NCBI GenBank assembly: GCA_008921705.1
Contig: VFFE01007015.1
Location: 591,012 to 655,011 of the forward strand
Direction: 5' to 3'
From: Burhinus oedicnemus
Taxonomy: Eukaryota; Chordata; Aves; Charadriiformes; Burhinidae
Length of the DNA: 64,000 bases
The first letter of the stretch is position 1, and every line of letters starts with the position of its first letter. Shown piece by piece: positions 46,866 through 58,588 of this stretch. The notes beneath the pieces were generated by a model that saw only the letters and a list, made by a program, of their open reading frames with translations, had not been told where the DNA came from and did no database searches. A program made the position numbers and the translations under genes.

Positions 46866-48418
46866 TTATGTTGTAATGTTAACATAAAAACTTTTGATGT
46901 ATGATGGAAATTTTTATGTTGTAGTCAACAAAAGATAGTTAGCTTTTACTATTATTAATCAATACTTCATTGGATCAAGTACTTTCAATAATCTCTGTCT
47001 CAGACTTGGTCAGATAACATTAAATAAAGAAAAAAAAGAAAAAAGAAAACTTTATTTAATATACTATTTCATAATTGCTTTCCCTCTTTTGCTATTTGAT
47101 GACTTTTTAGTTCTTTATTACATATATTCATTGATGCTTTAGGAGAAATTGAGATGTCTCAAATGAAGATTGAGGAAATGGATATTTATTATAAACTGCT
47201 GTCACTGATACTCAATGGCTTTCTTAGCACAGTGACACTTGTGTTCCCTCATAGAGTGACACATTCAGATGGTGAGGTGAGATTTCTGCTATTACTGCAT
47301 AATAAAAATATGATACAGAAAAAGTGCTGGTTGGAAAGTGATAGTTCTTTCCTGTCTGAGTTCTGTTACAAGTAATAAGCTTGCAAGAGGTTACATATCC
47401 ATTACATAGCAAGAGTTAGTTTCCTTATTTCCAATCTACAGCTACAGTAGGGATGGAAAGTTCAAGGTTTTGTCCTTTCAAGAATAAAATAAAAAATATA
47501 AACATTTAAAACTACTGATGGTCAATCTAATTTTACATGATTGCAACTTTCCATAAAAAGTTCAAAGGAGTCGTTCCATTCTTTCTTTCTTTCTAACATC
47601 AAGATTTTTTCCCCAAGGTGATATTATTTTTCTCTTATGATTGCAAGCTCACATAAGAAAAAGCTATTTTTCCACCCTTTTAAATATGTTGATACTTACA
47701 GTTTATCTAAGACAGACTTTTAAGGGATTTAGTTCTGAATTAAGAGCTCTACTTTTGGGTTTTAATAAAAGCTGCAAAGATATGAAAATGAAAACTAATT
47801 TCACCTGTAAACAGGATTATGTTAAGGATAGTCCAAGTAATCTGCTTAGCAATACTTCAGCAGGGGTCTCAATCCACCCATATAAAAGACAGGATCACAT
47901 ATACACTGTCCTGTACCTCCTAGCTCAAACACTGTAGTTTGATAAGATTGTGTATCTTGTTTATAGAGCATTTCGTACTGAATTAAAAACGTGATAACCA
48001 TATGCTATGAATTACTGAACTACCGCAAACATTCTCTAACAGTTAGGAATATTTTTAAAATGGTGCTTACATTTTTCTCTTGACTATGGAGGAAGAATAG
48101 GAAATATTTTAGTGTATGACTATCAGTTTAGAGTAGGACTATTTTTGCTGTAACAAATTCAAAGATTCATGTTATATCATTTATCTAATAAAAAAAAATT
48201 AGACATCTATGTATCTACATTTATACCTATCTCTAGACCTATACATATGCCTGTATATCATGCCACTTTACATATCTTCCATTACATAATAACTTGAGAA
48301 CACAAGTATCTTCTGAAAGGGATTTTAACATCCTATTGACTTTCACAGTAACCTGTCCAGCAAAAGTAAGCTTATTGATTTATTTCCAGAAGTAGTGGAA
48401 GATTTTGTTGTCGTTCCT

Positions 48419-48467
48419 GCTTTTTTTTTGGGGTTGTTTTTTTTTTTTTAATATATATATAAAAAAA
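48419..48467. repeat. Poly(T), (TA)n and poly(A) block
   Basis: Two T-runs broken by GGGGTTG are followed by ATATATATAT and an A-run, so the end of the block is self-complementary (T-run against A-run around the TA core). Confidence 0.85.
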
Positions 48468-50744
48468 TGGAGTCTTACCTATTAATGTCTACCAAAGGTA
48501 TACATTTGCTGATTTACCAAATCAGCACATGGCACTGAAACCTCTTCAGAAGGGGTTGTTGACAGCATGTATTCTATTTATTTTTCTTTTATTATTTTCT
48601 GAGTGAGTAGAAGAGAGCGTGGTTATTATTATAAGAGCAGGAAATTGGTCCTTCCCTTATGATCAACTGAATGTGTTAAGAAACAGAAGTTTCTATGGAC
48701 TAGGATGTAGTACGTAGAGAATAGGAGTCTTTTTACCTCTGTAATTAAAACATATAGGTCAAGCAGAGATGCTCCTGAGAAAAACAGAAAGCTGACAGTC
48801 AGGGCTCAGGGAGACAGAAATCAAACTTCATAGGCAGCATAAGGGAGGGCCCAGTACATAGGCAAGGCTAAAGTGGTTTGTAAGTCTTTTGTTTCTGATA
48901 TGTCTTATTGTTAATTTTGAGGCTTCTCTCAATGAAGAATTAACCACTTGAGTTAATATTCTAATAAAAGTTGGATTCATATTTCTTTATCTTTTTTATC
49001 TTTCATAATGTTTACTTCAAAGAAATAGTTTGGACAGATTCAAAGAACAGGCTGATTTTGTGTTCTACAATAAAAGCGATAATAAGCCGTCTATCCGAAG
49101 TAAAAGATTCTATATTCCACACCAACAAAATGATACTTTATTATTATTGTATTTTACTGTATTATTCTAGGCCTCTTCATGGTCATAACTTTTTCAGCAC
49201 AATCCTTTTTTTCTTTTTTCTTTTCTCATCCTCATTTTATGTTTCTCTGGTGTTTGGGGAACAGTATTCCCTGAAAATACAGTTTATTTCCCTAAGGACA
49301 GTGAATTTTCCTAAGGACTATCAAACAGGAGTATTCTGTGAGATCTGGCACTCAGAATAGTTGAACTAATGTTTGCTAGTCTTAGAATTAATTAGAATTA
49401 AAACAAATGAATAGGTAAATATAAGAACATTTATAAGTTCAATGAAATTACCATTTCATGCAAACTTACTATTATTTCTTTGCTGGAAATTTACTTGCAA
49501 ATAAAAGTAAAGATTCATCTTAGCTAAATGCATTTACAAGATGTTTTAACATATAAAATTATTGTTATGACTGTCAATCTTCCGTAGCATGTTTTTGAAA
49601 ATATGTTGCCTATAAGTCTGCATAGCCTTATACTTTAAATGAAACATGTTTGAATATTGGAACCTGTGGATCATCTCTTTTTCTTTTTTAGCTTTAAAAG
49701 TAAGTTAATTTAGAACAAGAGACCGTTTTTATTTTTTCTCTATTCAAGGCCACATACAGTGGAACAGATCTTTGGTATAAATTAACACAGGTTCGTGAAA
49801 AAGCCATTCTTTTAGTAATATGCTGTAGAAAATACTTTCTATTATGCACATCACTTAAAAGAAATTTTCAATGTAGAAATTAAAGAACACTTCAAAAAGA
49901 TGTATTTGTAATGTCTGCATAGGAATGCTTTTGAGGACATTGTTTATGCACTTTATAAATGTATCTTTATGACTAAATATCTTTGAGGTATTTTATTACC
50001 AGTATAAAATACATCGATCAAAGGATTTCAGTCATAGGTTAAGCTGGAGCTGCTTGAATGCATTTGCATGCATAGATAGTGTCCATGGACATTTTTAATG
50101 TTATCTTTAAAAAGAAAAAGCTATAATCAGTAAAATATTGAGCTCTTGAAAGACTCACAATGAAAGGAAATGCTCAATTATATAGTAAACATTGTCATTA
50201 TTCCTCCACATTTTGTATGGCTACTGAGATGAAAAGAATAAATGAACTTGAATACTATACAAGCTGCAGTTCATAGGCGTAGGAAGTAAAGTAAGTATGG
50301 TTTCAACCTTAACTGCAGTTACACTGCTTTTATGGATTTAAGCCTGACCATTAATGCACTTTTTGTGATTTAATTTCTTCCACAATCATACTTAATTGCT
50401 TACCATGTCGTATAATGTTCAATAAAGCAAAGCAATGAAGCAAAAAATAGCAGGACCTCTTACAAAGGCTAAAATGAAACTCTTATTAAGACAAGAGTGA
50501 ATAATGCCTCAGTGCTAATTACCATGGTATAGGCAGAGCCTATAAACAGTGAGAAACCTCATTAAGCTCTATTAAACTGTGTGCTTAGAATATATGTGGT
50601 CAGATAGATGAATAAAAATGTGTAGTTATATTAACCCCTACTATCAACCTTTGCTTCTCAGCAGGGAGAATTCTCAAAGAGCTTGGTTACTGAACAATGT
50701 GCAATGAATGAAGGTTCCCATTCAAGCTTCAAAAAATAATAGAC

Positions 50745-50760
50745 ATTCTATATATAGAAT
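50745..50760. repeat. 16-bp perfect palindrome
   Basis: ATTCTATATATAGAAT is its own reverse complement. Confidence 0.92.
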
Positions 50761-51643
50761 CCAAGAAAAATAAAAAGTGCTTTGATATTCATATAGATTT
50801 ACAGAAAAAATCTAGTAAAAATAACGTTTGCAATTTAAAAAAATAAATAAATAAAAAGGAAATATTTAGAGACATTTTAAGAGTGTTTCAGCAAAAATCA
50901 GGGATTTTTTTTGTTCTTTGGTCAAGTAATTTTTGTATTGTCATCTCTAAAAATAAACTCCTAAAACTCACATTGCTCTGTCAGTCACTGCAAACTATAT
51001 CCAGAGATCAAAATCATTAAAAAAAAAAATTATTTAATATTATTATCATTCTTTTATTTAGTAACCTGGTTGCTCAGTTTCCCTGGCTGACTTAGACATG
51101 CTAGAACTATTATGACTGCTTCTATTAATAATACATTACTGTGCATTAAAAAACTATTTCTTCATTTAGTAAATGTGATGAGATACTGAGAAAACAGGTC
51201 AATGGCCAAAGGAGATGGACATGTCCTCTGGTAAATGTAAATGACAACATTGATTGCAATAAAATAGGGGTAGTAAATCAAGTACATATGTCCCCATCTT
51301 GTGGATTCATATGCATATATTTAATTTCAAACAGAATAATCAATAATTCCAATGATTTTAACAAATCTGGATCACAGTCTTTTTCTGTACACTTTCCCCC
51401 TTCTTATAAGAGCAGGCAAAGCAACTGACTACTTTGTGGAACTGAGTCTACATTTTGTGGACAATAGGAGTGACTTCCTTGTCTTTGAGAGAAGTTGTCC
51501 AAATCCTCTAATAATGGAGTGGCTTCTGTGAGAAGTTGTTAGAAGCTTCTTCTATGTCCCATCAAGCCAGTGCCAGTCCAAGACAGACCCACCGCTGGCC
51601 AAGGTTGAGCCCATCAGCAACGGTGGTAGCACCTCTGTGATAA

Positions 51644-51654
51644 CATATTTAAGG
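51644..51654 (+). promoter_or_regulatory. TATA-like box of LTR type A, copy 2
   Basis: CATATTTAAGG lies about 125 bp into the LTR, upstream of the region of tandem units. In copy 1 the same place reads ATATCTGAG. Confidence 0.4.
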
Positions 51655-51892
51655 AAGGGGGAAAGAAACTGCTGTACAACAGCAGCCAGAGGAGAGGAGT
51701 GAGACTATGTAAGAGAAATAACTCTGCAGACACCAAGGTCAGTGAAGAAGGAGGGGGAGGAGGTGCTCCAGGCACCAGAGCAGAGATTCCCCAGCAGCCC
51801 ATAGTGAAGACCATGGTGAGACAGGCTGTTCCCTTGCAGCCCATAGGCGTTAATGGTGGAGCAGATACCCACCTGCAGCCTGTGGAGGACCC

Positions 51893-52177
51893 CACACTGG
51901 AGCAGGTGGGTGCCCGAAGGAGGCTGTGATCCTGTGGGAAACCTACACTGGAGTGGACTACTGGTGGGACCTGTGAATCCATGGAGAGTGAAACCCACGC
52001 TGGAACAGGTTTGCTGGCAGAACTTGTGACCCCATGGGGGACCCACCCTGGAGCAGTCCATTCCTGAAGGACTGCATCCCATGGAAAGGACCCACGCTGG
52101 AGCAGTTTGTGAAGAGCTGCAGCCTGTGGGAAGAAGTTCATGGAGAACTGTCTTTGATGGGAGGTATCGCATGCTGG
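51893..52177 (+). repeat. Degenerate ~50-bp tandem units within LTR type A
   Basis: A CACGCTGGAGCAG-like core starts at 51893, 51944, 51996, 52044, 52093 and 52169, a spacing of 51, 52, 48, 49 and 76 bp. Between cores are variants of GACCCCATGGGGG. The same series is present in reverse in copy 1 (about 4700-5000). Confidence 0.82.
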
Positions 52178-52594
52178 AGCAGGGGAAGAGTGTGAGGAGT
52201 CCTCCCCCTGAGGAGGAAGGAGCAGCAGAGACAACGTGTGATGAACTGACCACACTCCCATTCCCTGTCTCCCTGAGCCATTCAGGGGGAAGAGGCAGAG
52301 AAAACTGGAGTGAAGTTGAGCCCAGAAAGAAGGGAGGGATATAGGGGAAGGTGTTTAAAGTTTTAGTTTTTATTTCTCATTACCCTGCCCTGGTTTCATT
52401 GGTAAAAAATTAAATTAATTTTCCCAAGTCGAGTCTGTTTTGCACATGATGGTAATTGGTGAGTGATCTCTCCCTGTCCTTATCTCAACCCATAAGCCTG
52501 TCATTATATTTTCTCTCCCCTATCCATCTAAGGAGAGGGAATGATAGAGCTGTTTGGTGGGCACCTGGCATCCAGCCAGGGTCAATCCAATGGA

Positions 52595-55500
52595 ACACTA
52601 AACCTCCCTTGAATCAAGAATGGCATTTCTAGTATTTTACACTGTATTTTATGCATTTTTATTGTACACATTAGGAAATAATGTATAAAGGATAAGACTT
52701 AATAGTTACATTTTTTTTCAATTATTTTTATTGGTATTATGATAGATACCTAGTATTTTCGTAATGTCCCAAAGTATTCAGGGCCAATAATTTTAATAAT
52801 GATAAAATGGTTATATTCGATACTTAACTAGTTCATCTGAGACCAACTGACTTTCAGAACTGTAAATGTCTGTGAAGATATATCATTATTTCTATAAATA
52901 TATATACTTGCATATTAAAAAACTCTCATGCACATATTTTTGAAAAACAACAAAATTAGGCTGTGCTTTACTTGGTTTCTGGATCCCCACTAAACACGAC
53001 TAGGATCTCAGAAGGCAGTTTGAGGATGTATTACGTGAGACTATCTAAGGAACTTCCAGTACGAAAAAGGTGATATACATTGATATTAGGTTTTTGCATA
53101 GTTGTGTGGCTGCTGAGTCACTGCCGTCTCTACATTTCAAAGGAAGGAGAAAGCAAGGTGCAGGAAAATAAAAGTACTAAATAATCATTGAAAGCTTAGC
53201 TATAGTTAAAAAACATCTCCCAGCACTGCACAAGGCAGTCTTATTTTCATTTAAGATTAATCTGTCCTTTCATCAATAACAAACACAAAAATAATTGAGA
53301 GCACTACTTTCCTTTTTTTTCAGATTTAAATAATATTTTTTTTGACACGCTGCAATATCTCGTAATTTAGGGTATTGAAACCTACATTTACACAGTGCCC
53401 AGAGCCATCATACTAACATTAAGTTGAGCTCATGTCTATTATTTTGAAGATTGGAGTCTAACTATAAATCTGCTCATCTCTCTCCCACAGTGCAATTCAC
53501 TATCATATGTTCTTCCTGTTTTGTGCATCTCATGAATGAAAGTTCTGGATTTATACATGAGATAATTTTTAATACATTAAAATATCTTTTAAGAGATGTT
53601 AAAACATTGACATCTCTTTTTAGATGTTTTTTTCTATTACAGTTTAGTTTCCAGTATTTTGCTTGTCAGTATTCAAGTTGTTATTTTTAGGTATGTTTGC
53701 TCATTTTTAACAAATGTCTCTGCTAGAAAAGAATAATAACCTCCTTTAAAGTATTTCTGCTGTCAACATTGGAAGTCACCTTCTCATAACATTAACCTTA
53801 TTAAAAGAAAAAAAGAAGAAAGAACTTAACTGTCACCTTAAAATGCTCTAGCACCAGCAATGACAGTTCAAGCCAAAGGCTGCAGGAAAAGGAGTCCACA
53901 CTTTTTGGTAAAGGGAGGAAGAAGAATCTGGTTTTTTTGTACTATTGCTGTATGTTAAATGTGTGGGGAAACAAGACAGATGGAAAATAGAAGGTTTGAC
54001 CTTGCAGAGGGCTGAACAGCTTCTCAAGGTGCTGACTATTCCCTATTGCTACTCAAGACGGTAGGATTTAAGAGCGGTTCTGTAAAAGGGTTCTTAGTTG
54101 CAAGTACTGCATTTCTAAAGGTTACTGGCAAGCCAGCTCAAGATAGTGAAATTATTTTTTTCATTACGTTTGTTCCAAAAAGCCTGTACTTGATCTCATT
54201 TATTCTCAGAGTCCCATGAAGTGTGCAAATCTTTGCCCAGGGAATTCAATTAGAAATGAATGCCGAGCCACAGAACTGCATTACAAAAAGTAAATCTCCT
54301 GTGTTCTTTTTGTTTTCCTTACAAATTTTATCTTAAGAAAACCTTAAAAGTATAAACAGAAAACAAGTGGCAAATTGCGCTCCTTTGTGTACCGATTCTT
54401 GAACATCAGTGAAAAGAAATATTTGGCTCTTGCTTTATCATCTCAGTTAGGATCTGGCTGAATGCCTAAACAATCAATGCAGACCTTTTCAAAACTTCTG
54501 TGTGATCTGTGTCAGTACCTTAATGTTTAATAATGAGACCAAATCATAAAAAGTTATGTCAGTATCATTACCGGTGTCACTGATAACTGATTTGTAGATG
54601 CTGTATTTATCTCACGAGAAGAGGCAATCCACACATGCCTTTCTAATTTCCCCACTCTTTGCCAACGTGGAGGGTCAACCTACTCTTAAAGTTCCTGCAA
54701 TAGAGTTCTGTGCAGATGAGCAGCAACTCAATGAAAAATTGTGATTGAATTTCCTGAAAAAATGAATATCAACTGCCTATACTGCAACATTTGTATTATT
54801 AATTTTTATTTAGTTAACAATACATTTAAGTCATACAGTTAAAGAACTAGAAAATTGATACCACTAGTGCTACTGATGTTCTCAGTTTCAGTTTAGTTTG
54901 TTAACGCCTGCACCTCACTCTGTGAAAACAGAAGGAAAAAACTTATTGCTTAGACTTTTTTTGCCATAGAGCATTCAGGGCAATGGTGGACTTTGGTGGT
55001 GTGATTGGGGGAAACAACACGTTTCTTTTTAGATCTAAATCTACCTAGCCTTCCTGTCATTTGGAAGAAAAAAATCTCTGTGATTCCATCTCATCCATGA
55101 CCTTTTCCCTGTCTCATGACATATTCATTACTTTTTGCTATCTCAGTACAGCCTTAGCAAGTATAACTAAAACCTCTTTTTTTGTGTGTGAATATAATAT
55201 TTGGTAGGGATAATGCCAACCTGGTTTCCTATTGTTATATTTTTTAATATGTGTAAAGATGTGCATTAATAAGTAGAATTTTTAATCCAGTCAGGGCAAT
55301 CTATTATATTTCACAATAAAAATGGGTAGAATTTGATATGGGTTTTTTTCTTTGTGCAATGTCTGTATTTAGAAGTGAGCAACAGCACTCCTGCAGTTTT
55401 ATAGAAGAAGTTAGCTTTTTGTTTTGTTTTATTTTGTTGGGGTTTTTTTTCACAGAAACAGCCTTTAGACCACAGTTTGCAATCAGTGAATATTTATATT

Positions 55501-56229
55501 AGCAGCAATTATACCCAACTAATTATTTTATCACAGAGGAAAAGGTTAGAATTAAGTTTCTTCATGGGACACCTGCTGCGTAGATAATTAACTATCTCTA
55601 TGGTTTCTTTCATTACTGCATTCAATAATAGCTAAATACCAGGGAATCTAGCTATAATGAGACATGATTTGATGAGATACAGGGGGGAAGAAAAGATAGA
55701 GACAAACAAAATTTTCACAAGGAGGCACTAGGGCCTAGATTTTCCATCCTAAACCCAAATCTTCTAGGGAAGAACTGTGGAGAGAGCCAAACAGTAATAT
55801 CATCAGGTAGGAGCAGCTTACAACAACACATAAACAAGAGCATTCTGTAAATGTACCTCAGGTTACATCAGGTTTCTTTTCCATCATGTCTTGCTCTGCC
55901 CCTGTGTCCCTTCCTGACAATCAGCCCAGTGGTAGAGTCTGTTTCATTGCCCACTCTCTTGTGCTGTCCCTCCAAAATAATTTTTACTTCATTCCTCTAT
56001 TTAGATTAATAGCTTCTAATTAAGGTTCCCACCCTCCCTGCAGAACTGAACTGAGATGACATTTGCTGTAAAAATGTCATTTACTGTGATTCTATATTAG
56101 AGAAATTTTCCCATCCCATGGTCATCTAATATGTATTGATTTTAAGCTTTTTGGAAAGGTATCTACCTGTTATTTTGTACTTACATGGAAAAATCCAGTC
56201 TACTTAATGTTAACATCAGCAAGCACCTA
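52595..56229. other. AT-rich non-coding stretch
   Basis: No gene, CR1 or LTR recognised. Short open frames only. Confidence 0.6.
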
Positions 56230-56420
56230 CAGCTCAATTCAGTTGCCCAAACATAGGCACATAACGAGATTTGGTACGTCCTGTAATATCCCACATGGTC
56301 CCCGTGGCATGGATCTTGAATATCAAGGTCATGCCAAGTAACACTGTATACTTATGTACAAGAAAATTAATTGAGTTCGTAAGGTTATAGAGATATAAGG
56401 CTCTGCTTGAACCAATCACG
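56230..56420 (-). other. Possible old dispersed repeat
   Basis: The segment is less AT-rich than its surroundings and has a 61-codon minus-strand frame. Its wording (GTTTGGGCAAC, CATGTGGGATATTACAGGAC on the minus strand) resembles a dispersed avian repeat I have seen in bird contigs, but I cannot name it. It is not supported by a second copy in this window. Confidence 0.25.
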
Positions 56421-56707
56421 GACAGACATGTGGTGCCATTTGTCTTGCCCCAGGGTGTCTAAGGAGCAGTGAAGGTCAGGTGAAGGATCGCAAGTTGTCT
56501 CAAATGGCATCGCTCGCTTGCAGGAAATTGGTTTATGTTGTCAGTGCATATAGTGAGCAGAATGTGAAGAACTGTCCTGCTTATCCTAAATTAGAAACCT
56601 ATATTCAGCTATTGAAAATGAAGCAGGTCTCACTAAGTATCATGAGCTTCCTGCAGGGTAAACAGAGTTAGGGAGAAGTTTTTCAATATTTCTAGAAAGT
56701 GAATGTT

Positions 56708-56712
56708 CCCAT
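56708..56712. repeat. Target-site duplication CCCAT, left copy
   Basis: CCCAT at 56708-56712 is repeated exactly at 57246-57250, immediately outside both edges of LTR type C. Confidence 0.88.
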
Positions 56713-56767
56713 TGTCACAGAGGCTTATAAGAAAATTACATTAAGCAAGTGATAAACTCAAAATAAC

Positions 56768-56773
56768 TTTATT
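56768..56773 (-). promoter_or_regulatory. Poly(A) signal of LTR type C
   Basis: TTTATT on the plus strand reads AATAAA in the LTR sense. It lies about 285 nt downstream of the TATA box. Confidence 0.75.
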
Positions 56774-57057
56774 CTAACCAAACAACTTTATGCTATCCAA
56801 ACTGTTTAAGACTCTGACAACATTGATAAACCACAGGTTCAAGATGTAAAATGGAATTAATACTACACAGCCAACTTAAGAACTCTTAGGTTTTAGAAAC
56901 AAGGACACAAAATGCACAATCACTCACCAAATAAGGTGAGGGCTCTCAATCTGCAGGAATAACTGTAGGTGGCATCCCAACCCATGGGGAGAGTCCCTAA
57001 CTGCAGACTCACTTCTCTGAGGAGGACAGACCCAATTTGCCCTCTGGCAGGGCTCCA

Positions 57058-57115
57058 TTTATACCCTAGTTGAATCTGATTGGTGGTCATACATCGTCAT
57101 GTTAGTCCTTATTGG
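57058..57115 (-). promoter_or_regulatory. U3 promoter of LTR type C: TATA plus two CCAAT boxes
   Basis: On the minus strand, CCAAT at 57115-57111 and CCAAT at 57083-57079 precede TATAAA at 57063-57058. The spacings from CCAAT to TATA are about 48 and 16 bp, compatible with a polymerase II core promoter. Transcription would run toward lower coordinates. Confidence 0.75.
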
Positions 57116-57203
57116 CTGAGGGTCTTAACTTCCTCATCTTTTGACAGAAGTGTATAGGTGACAGTAGTCACCATACAGCTTCAAGAAGTTTCAGTCCCTC
57201 ATG

Positions 57204-57238
57204 GAAGGGGGTGTGGGGGTGTGGGGTGTGTGCGCGCC
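57204..57238. repeat. G-rich and alternating purine-pyrimidine tract in LTR type C
   Basis: Three runs of four or five G separated by TGT are followed by TGTGTGCGCGC. The first part could stack as a two-layer quadruplex on the plus strand and the second is a Z-DNA-prone alternation. It lies at the U3 5' edge. Confidence 0.7.
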
Positions 57239-57245
57239 TGCCACA

Positions 57246-57250
57246 CCCAT
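57246..57250. repeat. Target-site duplication CCCAT, right copy
   Basis: Exact partner of 56708-56712. Confidence 0.88.
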
Positions 57251-57769
57251 ATAAACTCAAGCCTCAAAGTTGAATAGATGAGATCGTCTTCTTATAGTTT
57301 TCAAAAACATCAAAGCCTTTCCATTTACTGTGCAATCAAAACACATTTAGGATGGCTTGCTATAGACCTACAAATTAGGTTCAGAGTAAATTTCTGAAGT
57401 GTGCACATTGGAGCTCACAAAGAGTAGCCAGAGCAATGTAGCATCATTCTAAGTTGGGCTTTTAGTCTCCAGCACTAATATATATGATTAATGATAATTC
57501 ACCATAATCACTAGAAGAAAAAGGAAGCATTTGCATGCAACAGTAATGCCACCTTATAGCTTCAAAGTGGCTTCTGGTTACTTCTCTTCCTCATTATTTT
57601 AACTATTTTCTTAAAAAAAATCCAAACTGAGTAAAGAGTTTAGGAAAAACCTGTAAGTTTCAGGATACAAATAAATGTAGAATTCATCAACCGCATTCCT
57701 ACAAATATGTAACATAATAGTTCAGTTATATAATATAAAAAACTACATCTGATATTTCTTACTATCAGT
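57251..57769. other. Non-coding stretch
   Basis: AT-rich DNA with nothing recognisable between LTR type C and the next CR1. Confidence 0.6.
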
Positions 57770-58588
57770 CATAGCATCATAGAATCATAGAATGGTTAGA
57801 GTTAGAAGGGATCTTGAAGATCATCTAGTTCCAACCCCCGTGCCATGGGCAGGAACACCTGCCACTAGACCAGGTTGCTCAAACCCCCATTCAACCTAGC
57901 CTTCATCACCTCGAAGGATGGGGCACTCCCAGCTTCTCTGGGAAACCTGTTCCAGTGTCTCACCATCCTCACAATAAAGAATTTATTCCTAATATCTAAT
58001 CTAAATCTACCCCTTGTCCTATTGCTATGCTCCCTGATAAAGAGTCCCTCCCCATCTTTCTGTAGGCCCCCTTTAGGTCCTGGAAGGCAGGTATAAGGTC
58101 TCCCTGGAGCTTTCTCTTCTCCAGGATGAACAACCCCAACTCTCTCAGCCTGTCTTCGTAGCAGAGGTGCTTCAGCGCTTTGATCATCTTCGTGGCCCTC
58201 CTCTGGACTTGATCCAACAGGTCCATGTCCTTCTTATGCTGGGGGCCCAAAGCTGGATACAGTAGTCCAGGTGTGGTCTCACAAGAGTGGAGTAGAGGGG
58301 CAGAATCACCTCCCTAGACCTACTGGATACACATCTTTTGGTGCAGCCCAGGATGCGGTTGGCTTTCTGGGCTGCGAGCGCACACTGCCAGCTCATGTTG
58401 AGCCTCTCATCCACCAACACCCCTAAGTCCTTTTCCTCAGGGCTGCTCTTGATGCATTCTCCACCCAGTCTGTATTTGTGCTTGGGTTTGCCCTGACCCA
58501 TGTTCAGGGCCTTGCACTTGTCCTTGTTGAACTTCATGAGGTTTGCACAGGCCCACCTCTCAAGCCTGTCCAGGTCCCTCTGGATGGG
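57770..58588 (-). mobile_element. CR1 LINE 3' end (subfamily c)
   Basis: About 0.82 kb on the minus strand. The tail lies at 57770-57795 (CATAGCATCATAGAATCATA on the plus strand), followed by the 3' UTR, the ORF2 stop at 57865-57867 and ORF2 sequence up to [13 protein letters not shown] codons near 58588, where it is 5'-truncated just after the RT active-site region. Confidence 0.94.
57865..58537 (-). pseudogene. CR1 ORF2 C-terminal pseudogene
   Basis: Minus-strand motifs are [78 protein letters not shown] one-base frameshift near 58240 follows, then [19 protein letters not shown] and [15 protein letters not shown] small deletion around 58005-58030 has removed the NGFKLKEG segment. The natural stop is kept. 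It is a relic of the region after the RT domain. Confidence 0.9.

Larger units (their letters stand above)
41588..51519. other. AT-rich non-coding stretch
   Basis: About 10 kb without a recognisable gene, CR1 or LTR, the longest such stretch in the window. Open frames up to 129 codons (for example at 48971-49360) are AT-driven and match nothing known. The hairpin at 46836-46865, the poly(T)/TA block at 48419-48467 and the palindrome at 50745-50760 are listed separately. Confidence 0.6.
51520..52594 (+). mobile_element. Solo LTR, type A, copy 2 (opposite orientation)
   Basis: The plus strand matches the reverse complement of 4301-5371, from GGCTTCTGTGAGAAG at 51521 to the edge near 52594 (CCAGGGTCAATCC). 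The first 50 or so bases of the other copy (TGTATTGTG..GGGGCTACAGGGG) are missing or unrecognisable, so this copy is 5'-truncated or diverged there, and no target duplication can be tested. It keeps CATATTTAAGG (51644-51654), the TATA-like position that is decayed in copy 1. A frame of 215 codons on the minus strand (51614-52261) is open only because the block is GC-rich and repetitive, and the corresponding frame is not kept in copy 1. Confidence 0.9.
56713..57245 (-). mobile_element. Solo LTR, type C, with complete promoter layout
   Basis: 533 bp with TGTCACAG..GCCACA edges on the plus strand. In the sense (minus) strand it runs TGTGGCAGGCGC to CTCTGTGACA, giving TG..CA ends, and is flanked by a perfect 5-bp duplication CCCAT. 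In sense order it shows two CCAAT boxes (57111-57115 and 57079-57083), TATAAA (57058-57063) and AATAAA (56768-56773), 55 bp before the 3' edge. This is textbook U3-R-U5 organisation. No retroviral internal sequence remains on either side. The intact duplication and signals suggest a younger or better-preserved insertion than the type-A copies. Confidence 0.93.

Noticed and set aside
48971..49360. 129-codon plus-strand frame
   Set aside because: Phe/Ile/Tyr-rich wording typical of translated AT-rich DNA; no family resemblance.
51614..52261. 215-codon minus-strand frame as a possible protein gene
   Set aside because: It is the same LTR in the other orientation; a competing 182-codon frame overlaps it and no known domain appears.
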